DNA of 64,000 nt from Flaccisagitta enflata (taxonomy: Eukaryota > Chaetognatha > Sagittoidea > Aphragmophora): the NCBI GenBank assembly GCA_965153355.1, contig OZ231127.1, positions 50,530,001-50,594,000 of the forward strand, in the 5' to 3' direction. The translations under genes were made by a program, and so were the position numbers. Shown one piece after another: positions 48,746 through 60,576 of this stretch (position 1 is the stretch's first letter; every line of letters begins with the position of its first letter). The notes under the pieces are model-generated. The model was not told where the DNA came from, did no database searches, and saw only the letters and a program-made list of their open reading frames with translations.

Positions 48746-51700
48746 TTACGCATTCGTTTTCCTGGATTTGGTGCTTCCTTTCGTGGCGCCGTCTGCTTTG
48801 ACCTTCGGCTCCACACGCATTGTGTCGAAGAATCTGGGAATGGTTGGCTGCATAGAGCCGACTTCTGGTAGATCCGGAAATACGTCGAAGGATTTGAAGA
48901 TGGACAGCCTGTGGAGACCAAAGTAATTGTGGCAAGGTAAGGATTAGAATGTCGATGTAGTGTTCAGTTTGAAGTAACATTTGAGTGGTACGTGGCATAG
49001 ATACTTACCATAGGACTAATACTCCCATCCCGTTAATGGTACAAGGCGGATGATCCACGAAAATTTGGGATGGTTCATCGGGCCGTATGCCATCCTCGTC
49101 CTCGCGCCAGAACTCATCCTCGATTGTCAAATGGTGTTCCTTGCGTAATTCGGCCTTCCGTTCGTCGGAGAGTTTGCTCCACTCCCCATCGTCTTTGTCC
49201 AAAATGGGACACTGCAGCCTTGAAAAAAATTGGGAAAATGATAATTATAACAAGTGAGACGGGGTCACAATATCGTTGCGGATGGGTGGGCAGGGGTAGC
49301 CAACTGTGATCCACATCCAACAGCCCCCCTAACAACATTTCCAAATTAAACAGTCACAAAAAGATTCAAGATGCTAGTTTTTCCAATTTTTGACTCATGT
49401 TTAAGGATCAACGGATAAGCGGACGGATGGATGGATGGACGGATAAAGCCTCTTATAGAGTTGTGTGTCCGCAATAAAAATAGTAGTGAAATTTGATTTG
49501 GTTGCCATTTAGTGTTGATTTAAATGAGGATTTCATGTTAATTGATGCTTTGTGGTTCGTTAGATATGTCGCACTATATAGTTTTGAAAAAAAAATAATT
49601 TAGCTATTTAATACTATATTACTATATAATATCCCATTTAATTTTTTTTTATTTCAACATATACAGTGTGACATGTCAAACGAACCACAAAGCCCTATTT
49701 GATGGCATATTTACCATTAAAATTATCGACAGAGTGAATTGAACGGAGTTATGGTAAAAAATGTGTTTTTGTAGAACAATACTCACTTTAAAAGCCACAT
49801 TCTGTTAAGAAGTGCCCGTAGCTCTCCGGCGTCTGGTGCGAAGCTGTTGTGGTGGGGGGGGGGGTGTGTTGTTGTGGGTGGAGGAAAAAGATGGCAAGGG
49901 GTGGTACAAATGAATACTATGATATAAGTTTGTGTAATTGATTGATGAATACAATTAAACATGCCCGAATCTTACTCACCATTTGATATCTTGGTTAGAT
50001 GTCGTAAGGACCTATAAATGAAAAGATAGAATATGAAAATGTGATAGATTATATGCCTTTGGGTATGAAGCTAGAAACAACAAGTATAGTACAATTTAAT
50101 ACACATACCGGGACATCGTGAGCGACGCTTCGGCATTCTCCGTGCTTCACATTAATTCCAGAGTTGATCCCTTCGTACATCAATTTCAAATCAGCCGGCT
50201 TGAGGTGATGGGGCTCCATTTCATCGCAATAAGCGACGTCTATGACGAAGTTATTGAGATGAAAGGAGTGGGGGGGGGCGGGGGGGAGAGGAGAAATGTA
50301 GTTTAAAACCGATGAATGTAAGAGGCATATCAATGGTTGTATGAGTAGTTAAATGGGTAGGGACAGGCATAGATGTAATGCTATACTCACCGGTTGTGAA
50401 ATAGATGTTTTGTAGGTAGAAATTTCTCGATGAAAGGTTGACGAGCGCGTCCTAAGGGGGTGTAAAGAATAGTTTTATTCGCGGATTAGCGACTCTTTAA
50501 GAGGCTTTGTCTGTCCATCCGTTGGTCGGTTGATTGGTTTGTTTGCTCGTTTGTTTGTTTGTGTACATGACAGTGATATTTTACCTGAATTGGAGCAGTG
50601 AAAAGCCGTAAAAACAAGCTTTTTCCCGTATTTGACGGACCCGAAATGAAGAATCTGCGATGGGCAGGGGCAGGGGCGGGGCAGGGGCAAGGCAGGGGCA
50701 GGGGCAGATTTTTTATTTTGCCAAGATATATAGTGTGATATATCAAACAAACCGTAAAGCCCTATTTCATGCCATATTTACCATCAAAATTAATGATAAA
50801 CTGAATGAAATGGAGTTATAGTAAAAAATGCGTTTCAGTACATATATAGACAAATAGTATCGTCTAAATTGCATAAAACAACGCTTCATACCCGCATCGT
50901 TTGGTGTGGTTGTTAATTTGATTCTTCTTTTTCTCGGCCTGCTTCAAGGGGCAACTGCGATCCTTTAGGCGCTGCTTGGCCAACTGCATCACGGCTTCAA
51001 GAGATTTGGGTTGAGCGGCGGCGTGAATGGCGCCGTTTCCTTCAGAGGATGGATGGTTGGAGAAATTGTCGACAGTCTCGTCGACTTTTTGGTGACGGCC
51101 GGCGCCGTCGGAATTGGCGTGGGGCGTTTCATCAACGTCGTCGTCGCTTTCGGACTGAGTTTCGTCGTCGTTATCGTCATCGTCGTTATTGCAATCTTCG
51201 TCCCCACTGACATCGTCGTCGTCGTTACCGCCGCCGTCTTCTTCTTCCGCCACCTCGGGAGCTGAAGCGTCCATGATGAGTTTACGATTGAGGCTGTGAG
51301 TGAGGATGTAGTTGAGAACCGCTAAAATCGCCTTCGGATCACCGCCGTTGGTGGAAAGTAGTTTGCCCAGCTGTTAAATAAAAGCGTGACAATTTATGAA
51401 TAAATGATAATATTAAAGTGCATCCATGAACTCATGATATGGATGGATAAAGATGCTTACCCATTCAGCCATGTCATCGTAGACGTTGTTTTGTCTGGTG
51501 TAACTGCCCAATTCTTTAATCATTTCCTCCGTGGCGCCGGCATCTCGTGCTTCTTGGATGATTTTGTCAAATTCTTCTTTGTCCTCGGCACACCATTGCT
51601 TGTATTTCTCCAACGCGGGCTTCCAGCTGAAATAAATGGAAATGAGTATTTGAAATTATTTAATTGCAAAGTTTGCATTTGTCTGTCTCTGTATGTATGT

Positions 51701-54700
51701 GTGTTGGTCTCTGTCTGTGTGTCGGTCTCTGTATATGTGTCGGTCTTTGTTTTTGTGTGTCTATTTGTATGTCTCTGTGTCCATTTATGTGTTTATGTTT
51801 GGATTATTAAAGGAATGGAGAATGAAAGTCGAGATTTGGAATACATAGTAAGAAAAGGGGGAAAGAAAGAAAGAAAGAAAGAAAGAAAGAAAAGGACGAT
51901 GATTGAGAGCGGTGCAAAGTTGAGGTTTGATCTAAACAAATTTGGCTTGGCAGCGAGTCAATGGATAAAGATAGAAACAAGAAAAGAAGGGATAAAAGTA
52001 GAAGGGACAAAGATAGAGACAAAGGGATAAAGGCAGAAGGAGGCATGAAAAAAATAATTTGCATACAGCAGTATTATCCCAATATTATAAAAAATGAATT
52101 TAACATTTCAGTTAAATGGATACAATTCCTCATATAGAAAATATAGCTCCCACAGAGCACTGTTAATTATTTAACACTGGGAAAAAAATTAGTATCATCG
52201 CATAGTATACCCATATGTATTTTTAACACAATGTTAAAAGGGTGCCAAAAAATGTCATTTTCGTTTTAAATGCCTTTACTTTTGGTCATCCAAAACAAAA
52301 ATGCACCATGGACAATTATCATATTTAAATATTTGGTAGTGACCCAATGGGGGTGTGACCCCTCATGTTAAGCGGTCATGAGAAAACTGAGGGTTAGCAC
52401 CCACGCATTAATGTCACTACCAAATATTTAAATATGATAATTGTCCATGGTGCATCTTTGTTTTATTAAGACACCCTCTTGGAGAGGGTAAAAGCAAAAG
52501 TAAAGGCATTTAGGAACAAGGCCAACACCTATAAGTCGCGTGCAGGACAAAAACAACTGAACTGACCTGACTCCTTATTGTATCTTTTTATCGAAAATCA
52601 GACTTAAACGCAACCCAAAACAGACCCAAACCAGACTCAAACCAGACTCAAACCAGACTCATACCAGACTCAAACCAGACTCAAACAAGAATTAAACCAG
52701 ACCGAAACCAGACCTAAATCAGACCTAAATCAGACATAAACCAGACATAAACCAGACATAAACCAGATTTAAGCCAGACTCAAACCAGACTCAAACCAGA
52801 CTCAATCCAGACTCAAACCAGACTCAAACCAGACTCAAACCAGACTCAAACCAGACTCAAACCAGACTCAAACCAGACTCAAACCAGACTTAAACCAGAC
52901 TTAAACCAGGCTTGAACCAGGCTCAAACCAGGCTCAAACCAGACTCAAACCAGGCTAAAACCAGACTCAAACCAGACTCAAACCAGACTCAAACCAGACT
53001 CAAACCAGACTCAAACCAGAATTAAACCAAACCAAAACCAGACCAAAACCAGACCAAAACCAGACCTAAATCAGACCTTAATCAAACATAAACCAGACAT
53101 ACACCAGACCTAAACCAGACCTAACCCAGACCTAAACCAGACATAAATCAGACATGAACCAGTCTTAAACCAGACTTAAACCAGACTTTAACCAGACTTT
53201 AACCAGACTTAAACCATACTTAAACCAGACTTAAACCATACTTAAACCATACTTAAACCAGACTTAAACCAGACTTATCTTAACCAGCAGACATAAACCA
53301 GCAGACTTGAACCATTAGACCAGCGGACTCAAACCATTAGACTTAAACCAGCAGGTTTAAACCAGCAGACTTTAACCAGCAGACTTAACCCATTAGATTT
53401 AAACCAGCAGACTTAAACCAGCAGATTTAAACCAGCAGATTTAAACCAGCAGACTTTAACCATCAGATTTTACCCAGCAGACTTTAACCAGCAGACTTTA
53501 ACCAGCAGACTTTAACAAAAAATGACCAAAAATGACCAAAAATGACCACAAATGACCGAAATTGACCAAAAATGACCAAAAATAACCAAAAATGACCAAA
53601 ATGACCAAAAATGACCAAGAATGACCAAAAATGACCAAAAATGACCAAAAATGACCAAAAAGACCAAAAATGACCAAAAATGACCATAAATGATCAAAAT
53701 TGACCAAAATGACCAAAAATGGCAAAAATGACCAAAAATGGCAAAAATGACTAAAAATGACCAAAAATGACCAAAATGACCAAAAATGACCAAAAATGAC
53801 CAAAAATGACCAAAAAAGACCAAAAATGATCAAAAATGATCAAAATGACCAAAAATGACCAAAAATGACCAAAAATGACCAAAGATGACCAAAAATGACC
53901 AAAATGACCAAAAATGACCAAAATGACCAAAATGACCTAAAATGACCAAAAATGACCAAAATGACCTAAAAAGACCTAAAAAGACCTAAAAAGACCAAAA
54001 ATGATAAAAAATGATCAAAATGACCAAAAATGACCAAAAATGACCAAAATGATCAAAATGACCAGAAATGACCAAAATAACCAAAAATGACCAAAAATGA
54101 CAAAATAATGGCAAAAAGTGACCAAAAATGGCAAAAAATGACCAAAAATGACCAAAAATGACCAAAAATGACCAAAGTGACCAAAATGACCAAAATGACC
54201 AAAGTGACCAAAATAACCAAAAATGACTAGAAGCAACCAATAATTCCCAGAAACAACAAAAAAATGACTCAAAATAACTCCAGACGACCCAAAAAGACAA
54301 AAAAAAGCAAAGTGTTACGGACCGACGGACGGACGGACGGACGGACCGACCGACCGACAGACGGAGCGGGTTGTAGAGTCGCGTGCACGCGACTAAAAAA
54401 AATTACTCTATGCTACTTACTATTCTTTCATTCGAATGATGAAGGATTTTTCCCGGGCTTCTTTCTGCTTCTGTTCGTTGTAGATGTGGAACATATCCTT
54501 TTGAAGCGATTCACTGCATCCTTTTAGATAGACCGACAAGCCAAGGCGTAACTCCAGATCCATCTGTTGTCTGAATTGTTCAAATGAATCCGGATTCGAC
54601 CTGTTCATGAGCTGTGAATGGAAATGAGTAGAAATGAGATTAGGGGTAACTGTCGGTGAATGCCCCCCCCCCCATCCCACACCACCCCTTATCATTAAAT

Positions 54701-56179
54701 GTTTATTATGGGCAACGTGGCAGTGATATATGACATATATGTATACATATGATTTACCTCGAGGAGTAATTTTCTTTGGTCCCAGTCGTTCTGCATGGTC
54801 TCCGTCATTTGGACTTTTCCGATGTCCAAAAATTGTATATGCTCAGGTGCGGAGAGGTCTGGGTTGCTGAATTCCATGGGCGTTCTTTTCTTACTATCCC
54901 CCTTTGCCGGGAGAATAGCATCGTTGGCAACGGGGTGTCGCTTGCCTTCATCCAAAAATACTTTGAAGCACGTCACTTGAGGCGTATTCTCGGGTGTTAG
55001 TTCAGCCACCTTATAATGACATGAAATATAATTTGAATAAGATATGGAGTAAAATGTGGAGTGGCATATAGAGTGACAAATGGAATGTGACATGAAGTAA
55101 CAAATGAATTAGAGCGATCGTTACAACTGCAATTACCTTTTTTATCCATTCCATCAATGGAGGTCCACATCTTGGTCCTTTTGGGCAATCCTTTGTGTTA
55201 TCAATATCGACGCAGTTGATAATTCTAGCCTGTTGCTTCCCGTTCTCCATGGGGCAGGGTATTGACTGTACAAAAATGAAATGTGTAATCGCGAATGAGG
55301 GACTTTAATTTGCAATCTCTGTCTGTCTATCTGTCTATCCATCCATAAATTTGACCATGAAAACAACCTACCGTGTAGTCAGCTGGTCTGACCATTGCAG
55401 TGGCAATTTCCTCGTAGGTACATCTGCGCGCAGTCGCGGTTATGTTGCCGCTTACTCGGAGCACCCGGTCACACACTCTTGAAATAGCCGCGTTACCAAA
55501 TCCTTTGGTCGTTTTGTCTCCAGCGACTTTCTGTTTAATGTGTGATTTAAAATGAATGTTTTTAGTACCATGCTATGAGACTGAACACCCCGCCTCATCA
55601 ATATAGATGTTACTAATTGATACAGTTGCCGGTAAATCCTCAAATGAGCATCGCAATTTTTTTAATGTATGAGAATTTTTTACCTTACAGAATTTTTCAA
55701 TATCGCCTCTCCATCTATTCCCCCAAGGCATATATAGTGAGATGTGAAAGTGCTCTGATTCCTCGTCAAGTCCTCCAGTTTCATTTAAACTAAATGAATA
55801 AAATGGAAAATATAGAAATTACATTTTTGTGACATTCTATACATTCAGCATTAACATTGGCATATATAAGATCCAATGATCTATGTATTCTATTATCTAC
55901 CTGTAATGGTGAGAATACCAAGTAGCCAAATCTTTTTTACGACTCAAGAATTTGTCTTGAAATTCCATAGAAGAGAGGTTCGGATCGAGTTCCTTAATGT
56001 CCCTGGTGGATAGAATGAGTATTGAATATAAATGATCAAAATAACAAAGCCGGACGGATGGACGGACGGATGGATGGACAGCCGGACGGACGGCGGACAG
56101 AACCTTTTAAAGAGTTGCGTATTCGCAACTAGAAATTGTTATAATATATGGCAACAACAACAACAACAACAACAACAGC

Positions 56180-56214
<35 letters not shown>

Positions 56215-56922
56215 AATGTCTTCAGCGAATTACCTTTTCATCATGATGATGTGATTGAAGTTCGGCGCCATCTGTCCTTCCTTGCTGTGCGTTTCGCGCA
56301 TCGCTGCAATAGCCGAGGATTTTCTCTCGAGACCTTCAATCAGGGGCTGGCCTGGAAATTCGACTATAGGATCGAGTATAGGCGGCGGTGATTCCTCGTT
56401 TTGTTCGTCTGCGTCAACGGCGTCATTTCCGCCATTTACAGCCGCGGCGAAATCGTTGCTTAAATTGCGACGGACAAAAGGGACCACGGATTTCGATTGA
56501 AATGGTGTGTCGGAAGACGGTGGAACAGATAACTGCGCATGAGGCGGCGCCGGTGCAGATCGGAGAGGCGGCGGCGGTGTAGATGGGGAAGGCGGCGCCG
56601 GTGAAAGCGGCGCCGGTGAAGATGGAGGAAGCGGCGCCGATCCAGATTGGGGAAGCGACACGGGTTCGGAATGAGGAGGCGATGGTGCCACAGCTACGTC
56701 AGTTTTGCTTGGCTGTTCGTCTTCATCATCGGAGGAATTCACCCACTCTTTGGATTTGTATTCCTCGCACTTTTCCTTTTTTTTTCTCTTTTTCTCTTTG
56801 TGTTTTTTTTTCTCTTTTTTACTCCCATCCTCGCTGGGATTTGCTAAGTCACTTTTTGGTTTTTTACCCTCATTATCGTTGTGATCTGATGTGTCACTGT
56901 GTCTCTTTTTTTTTTCTCCCAT
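48746..56922 (-). CDS. unrecognised nuclear-type protein, about 15 exons
   Basis: Start ATG at 56,922. Exons (high to low): 56,922-56,234; 56,002-55,901; 55,789-55,684; 55,530-55,372; 55,265-55,137; 55,009-54,758; 54,611-54,421; 51,626-51,461; 51,370-50,892; 50,451-50,391; 50,239-50,109; 50,011-49,980; 49,843-49,787; 49,218-49,009; 48,908-48,746. All junctions are GT-AG and phase-consistent except 50,892/50,451, where an exon may be missed. About 975 aa. N-terminus is Lys-rich (KKEKKKHKEKKRKKKEK) then Ser/Pro-rich. The middle has folded-looking segments (ISLYMPWGNRWRGDIEKF; DCPKGPRCGPPLMEWIKK). Exon 9 is very acidic (GGGNDDDDVSGDEDCNNDDD). The end is SRKTNA-stop. I do not recognise the family. 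The 2.8-kb intron 7 holds satellites and a family A repeat. It faces the viral-type block tail to tail. Confidence 0.65.
49248..49483 (+). mobile_element. family A interspersed repeat
   Basis: ACAAGTGAGACGGGGTCACA head, GGGTGGGCAGGGG, GGAC/GGAT repeats, CCTCTTATAGAG and a decayed terminal hairpin (AGTTGTG/CGCAAT). It lies in the intron upstream of exon 14 of the minus-strand gene. Confidence 0.65.
49547..49693. mobile_element. short palindromic MITE
   Basis: Left end GCTTTGTGGTTCGTTAGATA and right end TGACATGTCAAACGAACCAC with AAAGC are inverted matches (about 38 bp), with an AT-rich middle. The downstream flank is repeated at 50,730-50,850. Confidence 0.7.
50471..50720 (-). mobile_element. 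family A interspersed repeat, minus orientation
   Basis: Begins TTATTCGCGGATTAGCGACT (hairpin end), then AAGAGGCTTTGTCTGTCC, and ends in a GGGGCAGGGGC-rich stretch. Lies in an intron of the minus-strand gene. Confidence 0.6.
50727..50850. mobile_element. partial copy of the 49.5-kb MITE and its flank
   Basis: TATATAGTGTGATATATCAA and ACCGTAAAGCCCTATTTCATG match 49,665-49,700. The following about 90 bp (CATATTTACCATCAAAATTA...) match 49,705-49,790, so the repeat is longer than the palindrome. Confidence 0.6.
51640..51895. repeat. degenerate TGTGTCTCT tract and (AAAG)n
   Basis: Imperfect TCTGTGTATGTGT-type repeat (about 51,680-51,800) and seven AAAG units (51,863-51,893) at the start of the large intron 7 region. 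No gene. Confidence 0.8.
52267..52511. mobile_element. palindromic MITE
   Basis: Left arm AAATGCCTTTACTTTTGGTC...GCACCATGGACAATTATCAT to GGTAGTGAC is mirrored by GTCACTACC...ATGATAATTGTCCATGGTGC...AAAGTAAAGGCATTT. Arms about 75-95 bp, 70-bp centre. It abuts the family A head at 52,514. Confidence 0.85.
52600..53514. repeat. CAGACTCAAAC / CAGACTTTAAC minisatellite
   Basis: About 80 copies of an 11-12-bp unit (ACTCAAACCAG and variants). It changes near 53,280 into a 14-bp AGACTTTAACCAGC form. Confidence 0.95.
53515..54236. repeat. ATGACCAAAA 10-bp minisatellite
   Basis: About 70 copies with 9- and 11-bp variants. The unit occurs singly as AAAAATGACCAAAAAGG inside another family A copy (about 62,013), suggesting its source. 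Confidence 0.95.
56045..56133 (+). mobile_element. partial family A repeat (tail)
   Basis: GGAC/GGAT run, ACCTTTTAAAGAG and a perfect hairpin AGTTGCG-TATT-CGCAACT, then AGAAA. It lies in intron 1 of the 15-exon gene. Confidence 0.6.
56152..56216. repeat. (CAA)n microsatellite
   Basis: About 21 CAA units with one CAG, 18 bp from the exon 1 donor of the minus-strand gene. Confidence 0.95.
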
Positions 56923-57217
56923 TTTTACGGCTAAGTTCGCACACGATGTATAAAATTGTTATTTCTGCAATAAAACATGGATTGATTCATAGAAGAAGTG
57001 AAATTGATTTTTTTTTTACTTGCCAAAAAAACGGAAATAGAAAATCACAGATCAACGTATTAAATGTTCCAATTTGACACACGAACGGTAAATGAAACGC
57101 ACAACGAAGTCTCTTTGTTTGATGTCTACGCCCACCGTTGGATCATTCTGATAGTACGTGGAATACATGGGAAATGAGGGGGGGGGGGGGATATGGAAGG
57201 GGGGGGGTGGGGTGGAA
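56923..57217. other. intergenic gap between the two minus-strand genes
   Basis: About 295 bp containing a G-rich run (57,179-57,212) just past the upstream gene's stop. It probably holds the 15-exon gene's promoter or 5' UTR; no core motif identified. Confidence 0.4.
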
Positions 57218-58975
57218 TTAGACTTTTTCGACGGAGTGAGTGAGCATTAAAGATACTAAGAGGTAATTATATCTAGGGTGTGAGTCGTAGAGGAAACGAT
57301 TAAAAACAGATGCATTCAATTCCTTGGCCGAGTGGTAGACCTTTATATGATTGTAAAAGCTAGAAGCGCTTTTCAGTACAGATTTGCATTTGATGCATGT
57401 AACGCCGGGCTCAAAAAACTTGGCAATTTCAACACTCATATGAGAGAAAATTTCAGAAAACTCAAATCGAAGACCGCAAATGTAACAGATAATTTCATGG
57501 TTTTCCTCGCAAAAATGTAAAATAATATCTTGAATCATTCCTTTATTGTATTCAAATGTTTCTGGACATTGATTACATGTTTTGTCTACTCCTATAGTGG
57601 AACAGTTTTGTTTAACGAATTCACAATTCCCGGTGTTAATATGCTCTCTGATCGTGAGTGGTGATTTCTGACGGCCAAGGAAAGGTTTGAAGCAAAATTC
57701 ACACACCTTGTTACCAAGTCTCACTGGTAAGGCAGTTAACAATTTCTTACTTTTTTTGGTGGGCGCGGCAGCCTTCTTCACAAGTGGCAATTCTGATGAC
57801 GTTGATCCTGTATCGATATTGGCCATCTTTGGTGGTGCGAATTTGAAGGCGCCAGTGGATTTCCGCTTAACTGGTGATTTTGTGTTCCCATTTTTCGAAG
57901 ATGGTGATCCCCCCTTAGCAACCGAATGGGCGGAAGGTGTTGATCGAGGAGCACTGGATTGCTGCTGCAACATGGAAGCGGGGTTACCGTTGACATTTTC
58001 CTTAGTGGATGAACGAGGCTGTGAAGATGGAATGACGTCGGATTGCGACCCTTGCTGTGTGTGCTGATGGACAGACGGCCCCGGCTTGCTACTGATGTTT
58101 GAATTTTCTGAAATTGGTCGTAGAGCGGAATTTGATGACGTCGCTTTTCCTGAAGACTGAGGCTCAATGGGCGCAGATTTACCACTGACACTTTTAGTTG
58201 GCTGTGGTGCGCTCTGTAGAGAATGTCCCGATGCGGAAGCATTTTCGACCACAGTTTCCCGTTGAATCGATGACGACGAGGGCTGCTCAGTGGGTTTGGT
58301 ACCAACTACTTTGGCGAATTTATCCGTAAGCACCGACTGCTTTTTGTGGTTGGGATCGGGAAGAAGTGGATCCGTTGGAGTGTAGACAGACTTTGTGACT
58401 CGCTTTGAAGATTCATCGGAATCCACCGCGGGTTTTCCTCGTAATTCACTGAGCTTGAAGCCGTTAATGGGTCTTGATTGATTCAATTTGGTGCCGTTCA
58501 CAGGCCCTAATTTCAAAGGAGGGCCTGTGCCCTTTTTTCTCAAACTCACATCACCCTCATCGTCCGATGCAAATAAACTTGTGTATAATTGAACTGTTGG
58601 TGCCGATGCATCTACCACTGGCTCAATTCCTTCGTCGACATCGTCCCTTTCCATGGATTGTTGAAGCCCACGAACTGCTGTAACTTCCACAGCTTCCTCT
58701 TCCTCATCTCCTCCGCTGCCGTTACCACCACTCTCTTCTGCTTCATCTCTGCAATTCTCCTCTGCGTCACTAATATCTTCATAAGTGGGTTTGTTTATCT
58801 CGTCTAATGCGGCATCCTCTTCCAGCTGACTTGAAATGGGCCCTTCCGGTTTTTCCTTCTCTTTCTGTGTCATGTTGCTAATCTTATTCTCAGGGATGTC
58901 GTCTTCATCGTCGCTAAAATCGTCGTCATCCATGGATTCAGCATTTTTTACCACTTCTTCCACAATTTCTTGTGC
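57218..58975 (-). CDS. 3' piece of the interrupted exon
   Basis: Open from the transposon edge to TAA at 57,220-57,218 (586 codons with stop). The apparent start VEGFLRFFDIF upstream of 58,975 is transposon sequence, not the gene's start. Confidence 0.75.
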   Translation of the reverse strand, partial: AQEIVEEVVKNAESMDDDDFSDDEDDIPENKISNMTQKEKEKPEGPISSQLEEDAALDEINKPTYEDISDAEENCRDEAEESGGNGSGGDEEEEAVEVTAVRGLQQSMERDDVDEGIEPVVDASAPTVQLYTSLFASDDEGDVSLRKKGTGPPLKLGPVNGTKLNQSRPINGFKLSELRGKPAVDSDESSKRVTKSVYTPTDPLLPDPNHKKQSVLTDKFAKVVGTKPTEQPSSSSIQRETVVENASASGHSLQSAPQPTKSVSGKSAPIEPQSSGKATSSNSALRPISENSNISSKPGPSVHQHTQQGSQSDVIPSSQPRSSTKENVNGNPASMLQQQSSAPRSTPSAHSVAKGGSPSSKNGNTKSPVKRKSTGAFKFAPPKMANIDTGSTSSELPLVKKAAAPTKKSKKLLTALPVRLGNKVCEFCFKPFLGRQKSPLTIREHINTGNCEFVKQNCSTIGVDKTCNQCPETFEYNKGMIQDIILHFCEENHEIICYICGLRFEFSEIFSHMSVEIAKFFEPGVTCIKCKSVLKSASSFYNHIKVYHSAKELNASVFNRFLYDSHPRYNYLLVSLMLTHSVEKV

Positions 58976-60489
58976 CTGTGCATTAGACGTCGGGAAAATA
59001 TCAAAAAATCGTAAAAAACCCTCAACCACCGGCTCAAATGATGACCAGATGTGTTGTTATGAAATAACAATCATAAAAAGTCCTTAACTTTTAATATCCT
59101 ATCAACGGAAAAAATAATGCGTCATGGACTACAAACCAGAGCAAATTCATTCACTTTTGAGATAAATCTTTGGACAAATTCTTTTATCTCTCTGCAATAT
59201 CTATATTTCTTTGGCAAAAATCTGAATTCTCCAGAGAATCTAACGTAATTTTCCACGTAGAATCCAAATCTGGCGTCAAAAATGAGTTTGAATGACGCTA
59301 GATGGCGCAAAACGACGTCTTTTATTGACGCGCCACTTCCGGTTATGGTGAAACTGCCAATTTGGATATAATTCTGACCAAGCGCATAAAAGAAAGTTGT
59401 TCCAGGTGGTACAAATCCAGAGTCACTAAGAGAGCCAGCTATTTGGATACCATCTCTGCCAAGCAACGACAGTTCCGTTTTAGACGTCACTTCCGGTAAC
59501 GCTGGGCTACAATACCTCCATGCACAAGGGGGAGGCAGGGGCGTGTATAACCATACACACACACTTGAGTGCACGTATTTACACTTTAAGACCGAGAGAT
59601 TGACTGACTGACAGACAAAGCCTCTCTAAGTCGCGAGCATATGGCAAAAACCTTTAACACGATTTGATGAGTAAAGTATCGCCTTTCATCCAGTACCCGT
59701 TACAAAAAAAAAAAAAAAGAAAAAAAAAAGCAAATAATTTTTTTTTATAAATTTCATCAATAATTTGTCGGTATTTCAAAATTTCATTAGATGTGAAAGC
59801 AGTTAACTTCCGAAGCATTTAAATTACGACCACAGAATGCAAAATACAAAGCAATTAAATGCAAAATATAAAACATTCAAAACAGCTCTCACTCTGTATC
59901 TTTTTGACCAAATGCTTTGATAAGTCCTTTTTTGGTCTTGCGTGCTCCAGTTGGGACCTTAGCAATGGCGGCTCCGACGACAGCAAGTGTTGCTTGAAAG
60001 TGGTCTTCACTTCGCTTTCCATAGTTGCGATACAGAAATGTGCGCCGAATCATACGCTCAGTTGTGGCATTGTCTACCGGAAGATGATGAGCAAACTTGT
60101 GCAGTTTCTGGTAATCGGGATTCTCCGGCGTTTGTACGCCTCGGCGCTCTGCCGTCGAGCTTCTACCTTTTTGGGCAGCGGCCCCGAAGGGTCGAAGTCC
60201 TGTAGAACACAGGAGGACTTTCGTTCGTCCGTTCGTCCCCCCCTCCCGCAGACCCCTCAGGCCTCAAATCTGGCCTCTCAGGCCTCAAATTGATGACGGC
60301 CTTGGATGTTTCACGAACCGCGCTGGCTTTTGTGAGGTTGAGCTGCTTGTGATTATACAGTCGAACCCCGCTCAAACGGATTTCAAAGGACTGGGACCCT
60401 TTATGCGTTAGAAGCGGACTTCCATTAGAGCCAATCTGCACTGTCACACATTTTTTTACATTAATATGGCGTCAACGTCACTTCCCTCG

Positions 60490-60576
<87 letters not shown>

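Larger units (their letters stand above)
52513..54400 (+). mobile_element. family A element expanded by two satellites
   Basis: Head ACAAGGCCAACACCTATAAG followed by TCGCGTGCAGGAC; tail (GGAC)n, GCGGGTTGTAGAG and the hairpin AGTCGCGT/ACGCGACT plus CTAAAAA. 1.7 kb of two different tandem arrays lie between. It sits in intron 7 of the minus-strand gene and ends 21 bp before exon 7. Confidence 0.7.

Noticed and set aside
50471-50750. Missing exon of the 15-exon gene between 50,451 and 50,892
   Set aside because: The only open stretch here overlaps a family A repeat and a MITE fragment, so no exon is claimed although the phase break suggests one.
53484-54300. Minus-strand FWSFLVIFGH repeat proteins
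   Set aside because: Produced by the 10-bp ATGACCAAAA minisatellite; frames drift with 9- and 11-bp units.
58976-59029. Apparent N-terminus (VEGFLRFFDIF...) of the zinc-finger-like protein
   Set aside because: It lies in the transposon's terminal inverted repeat. The true upstream sequence continues at 62,789 on the other side of the insertion.
59122-59574. 150-codon minus-strand frame in the transposon
   Set aside because: It overlaps the inverted repeat, shows no motif and has no splice or start support.
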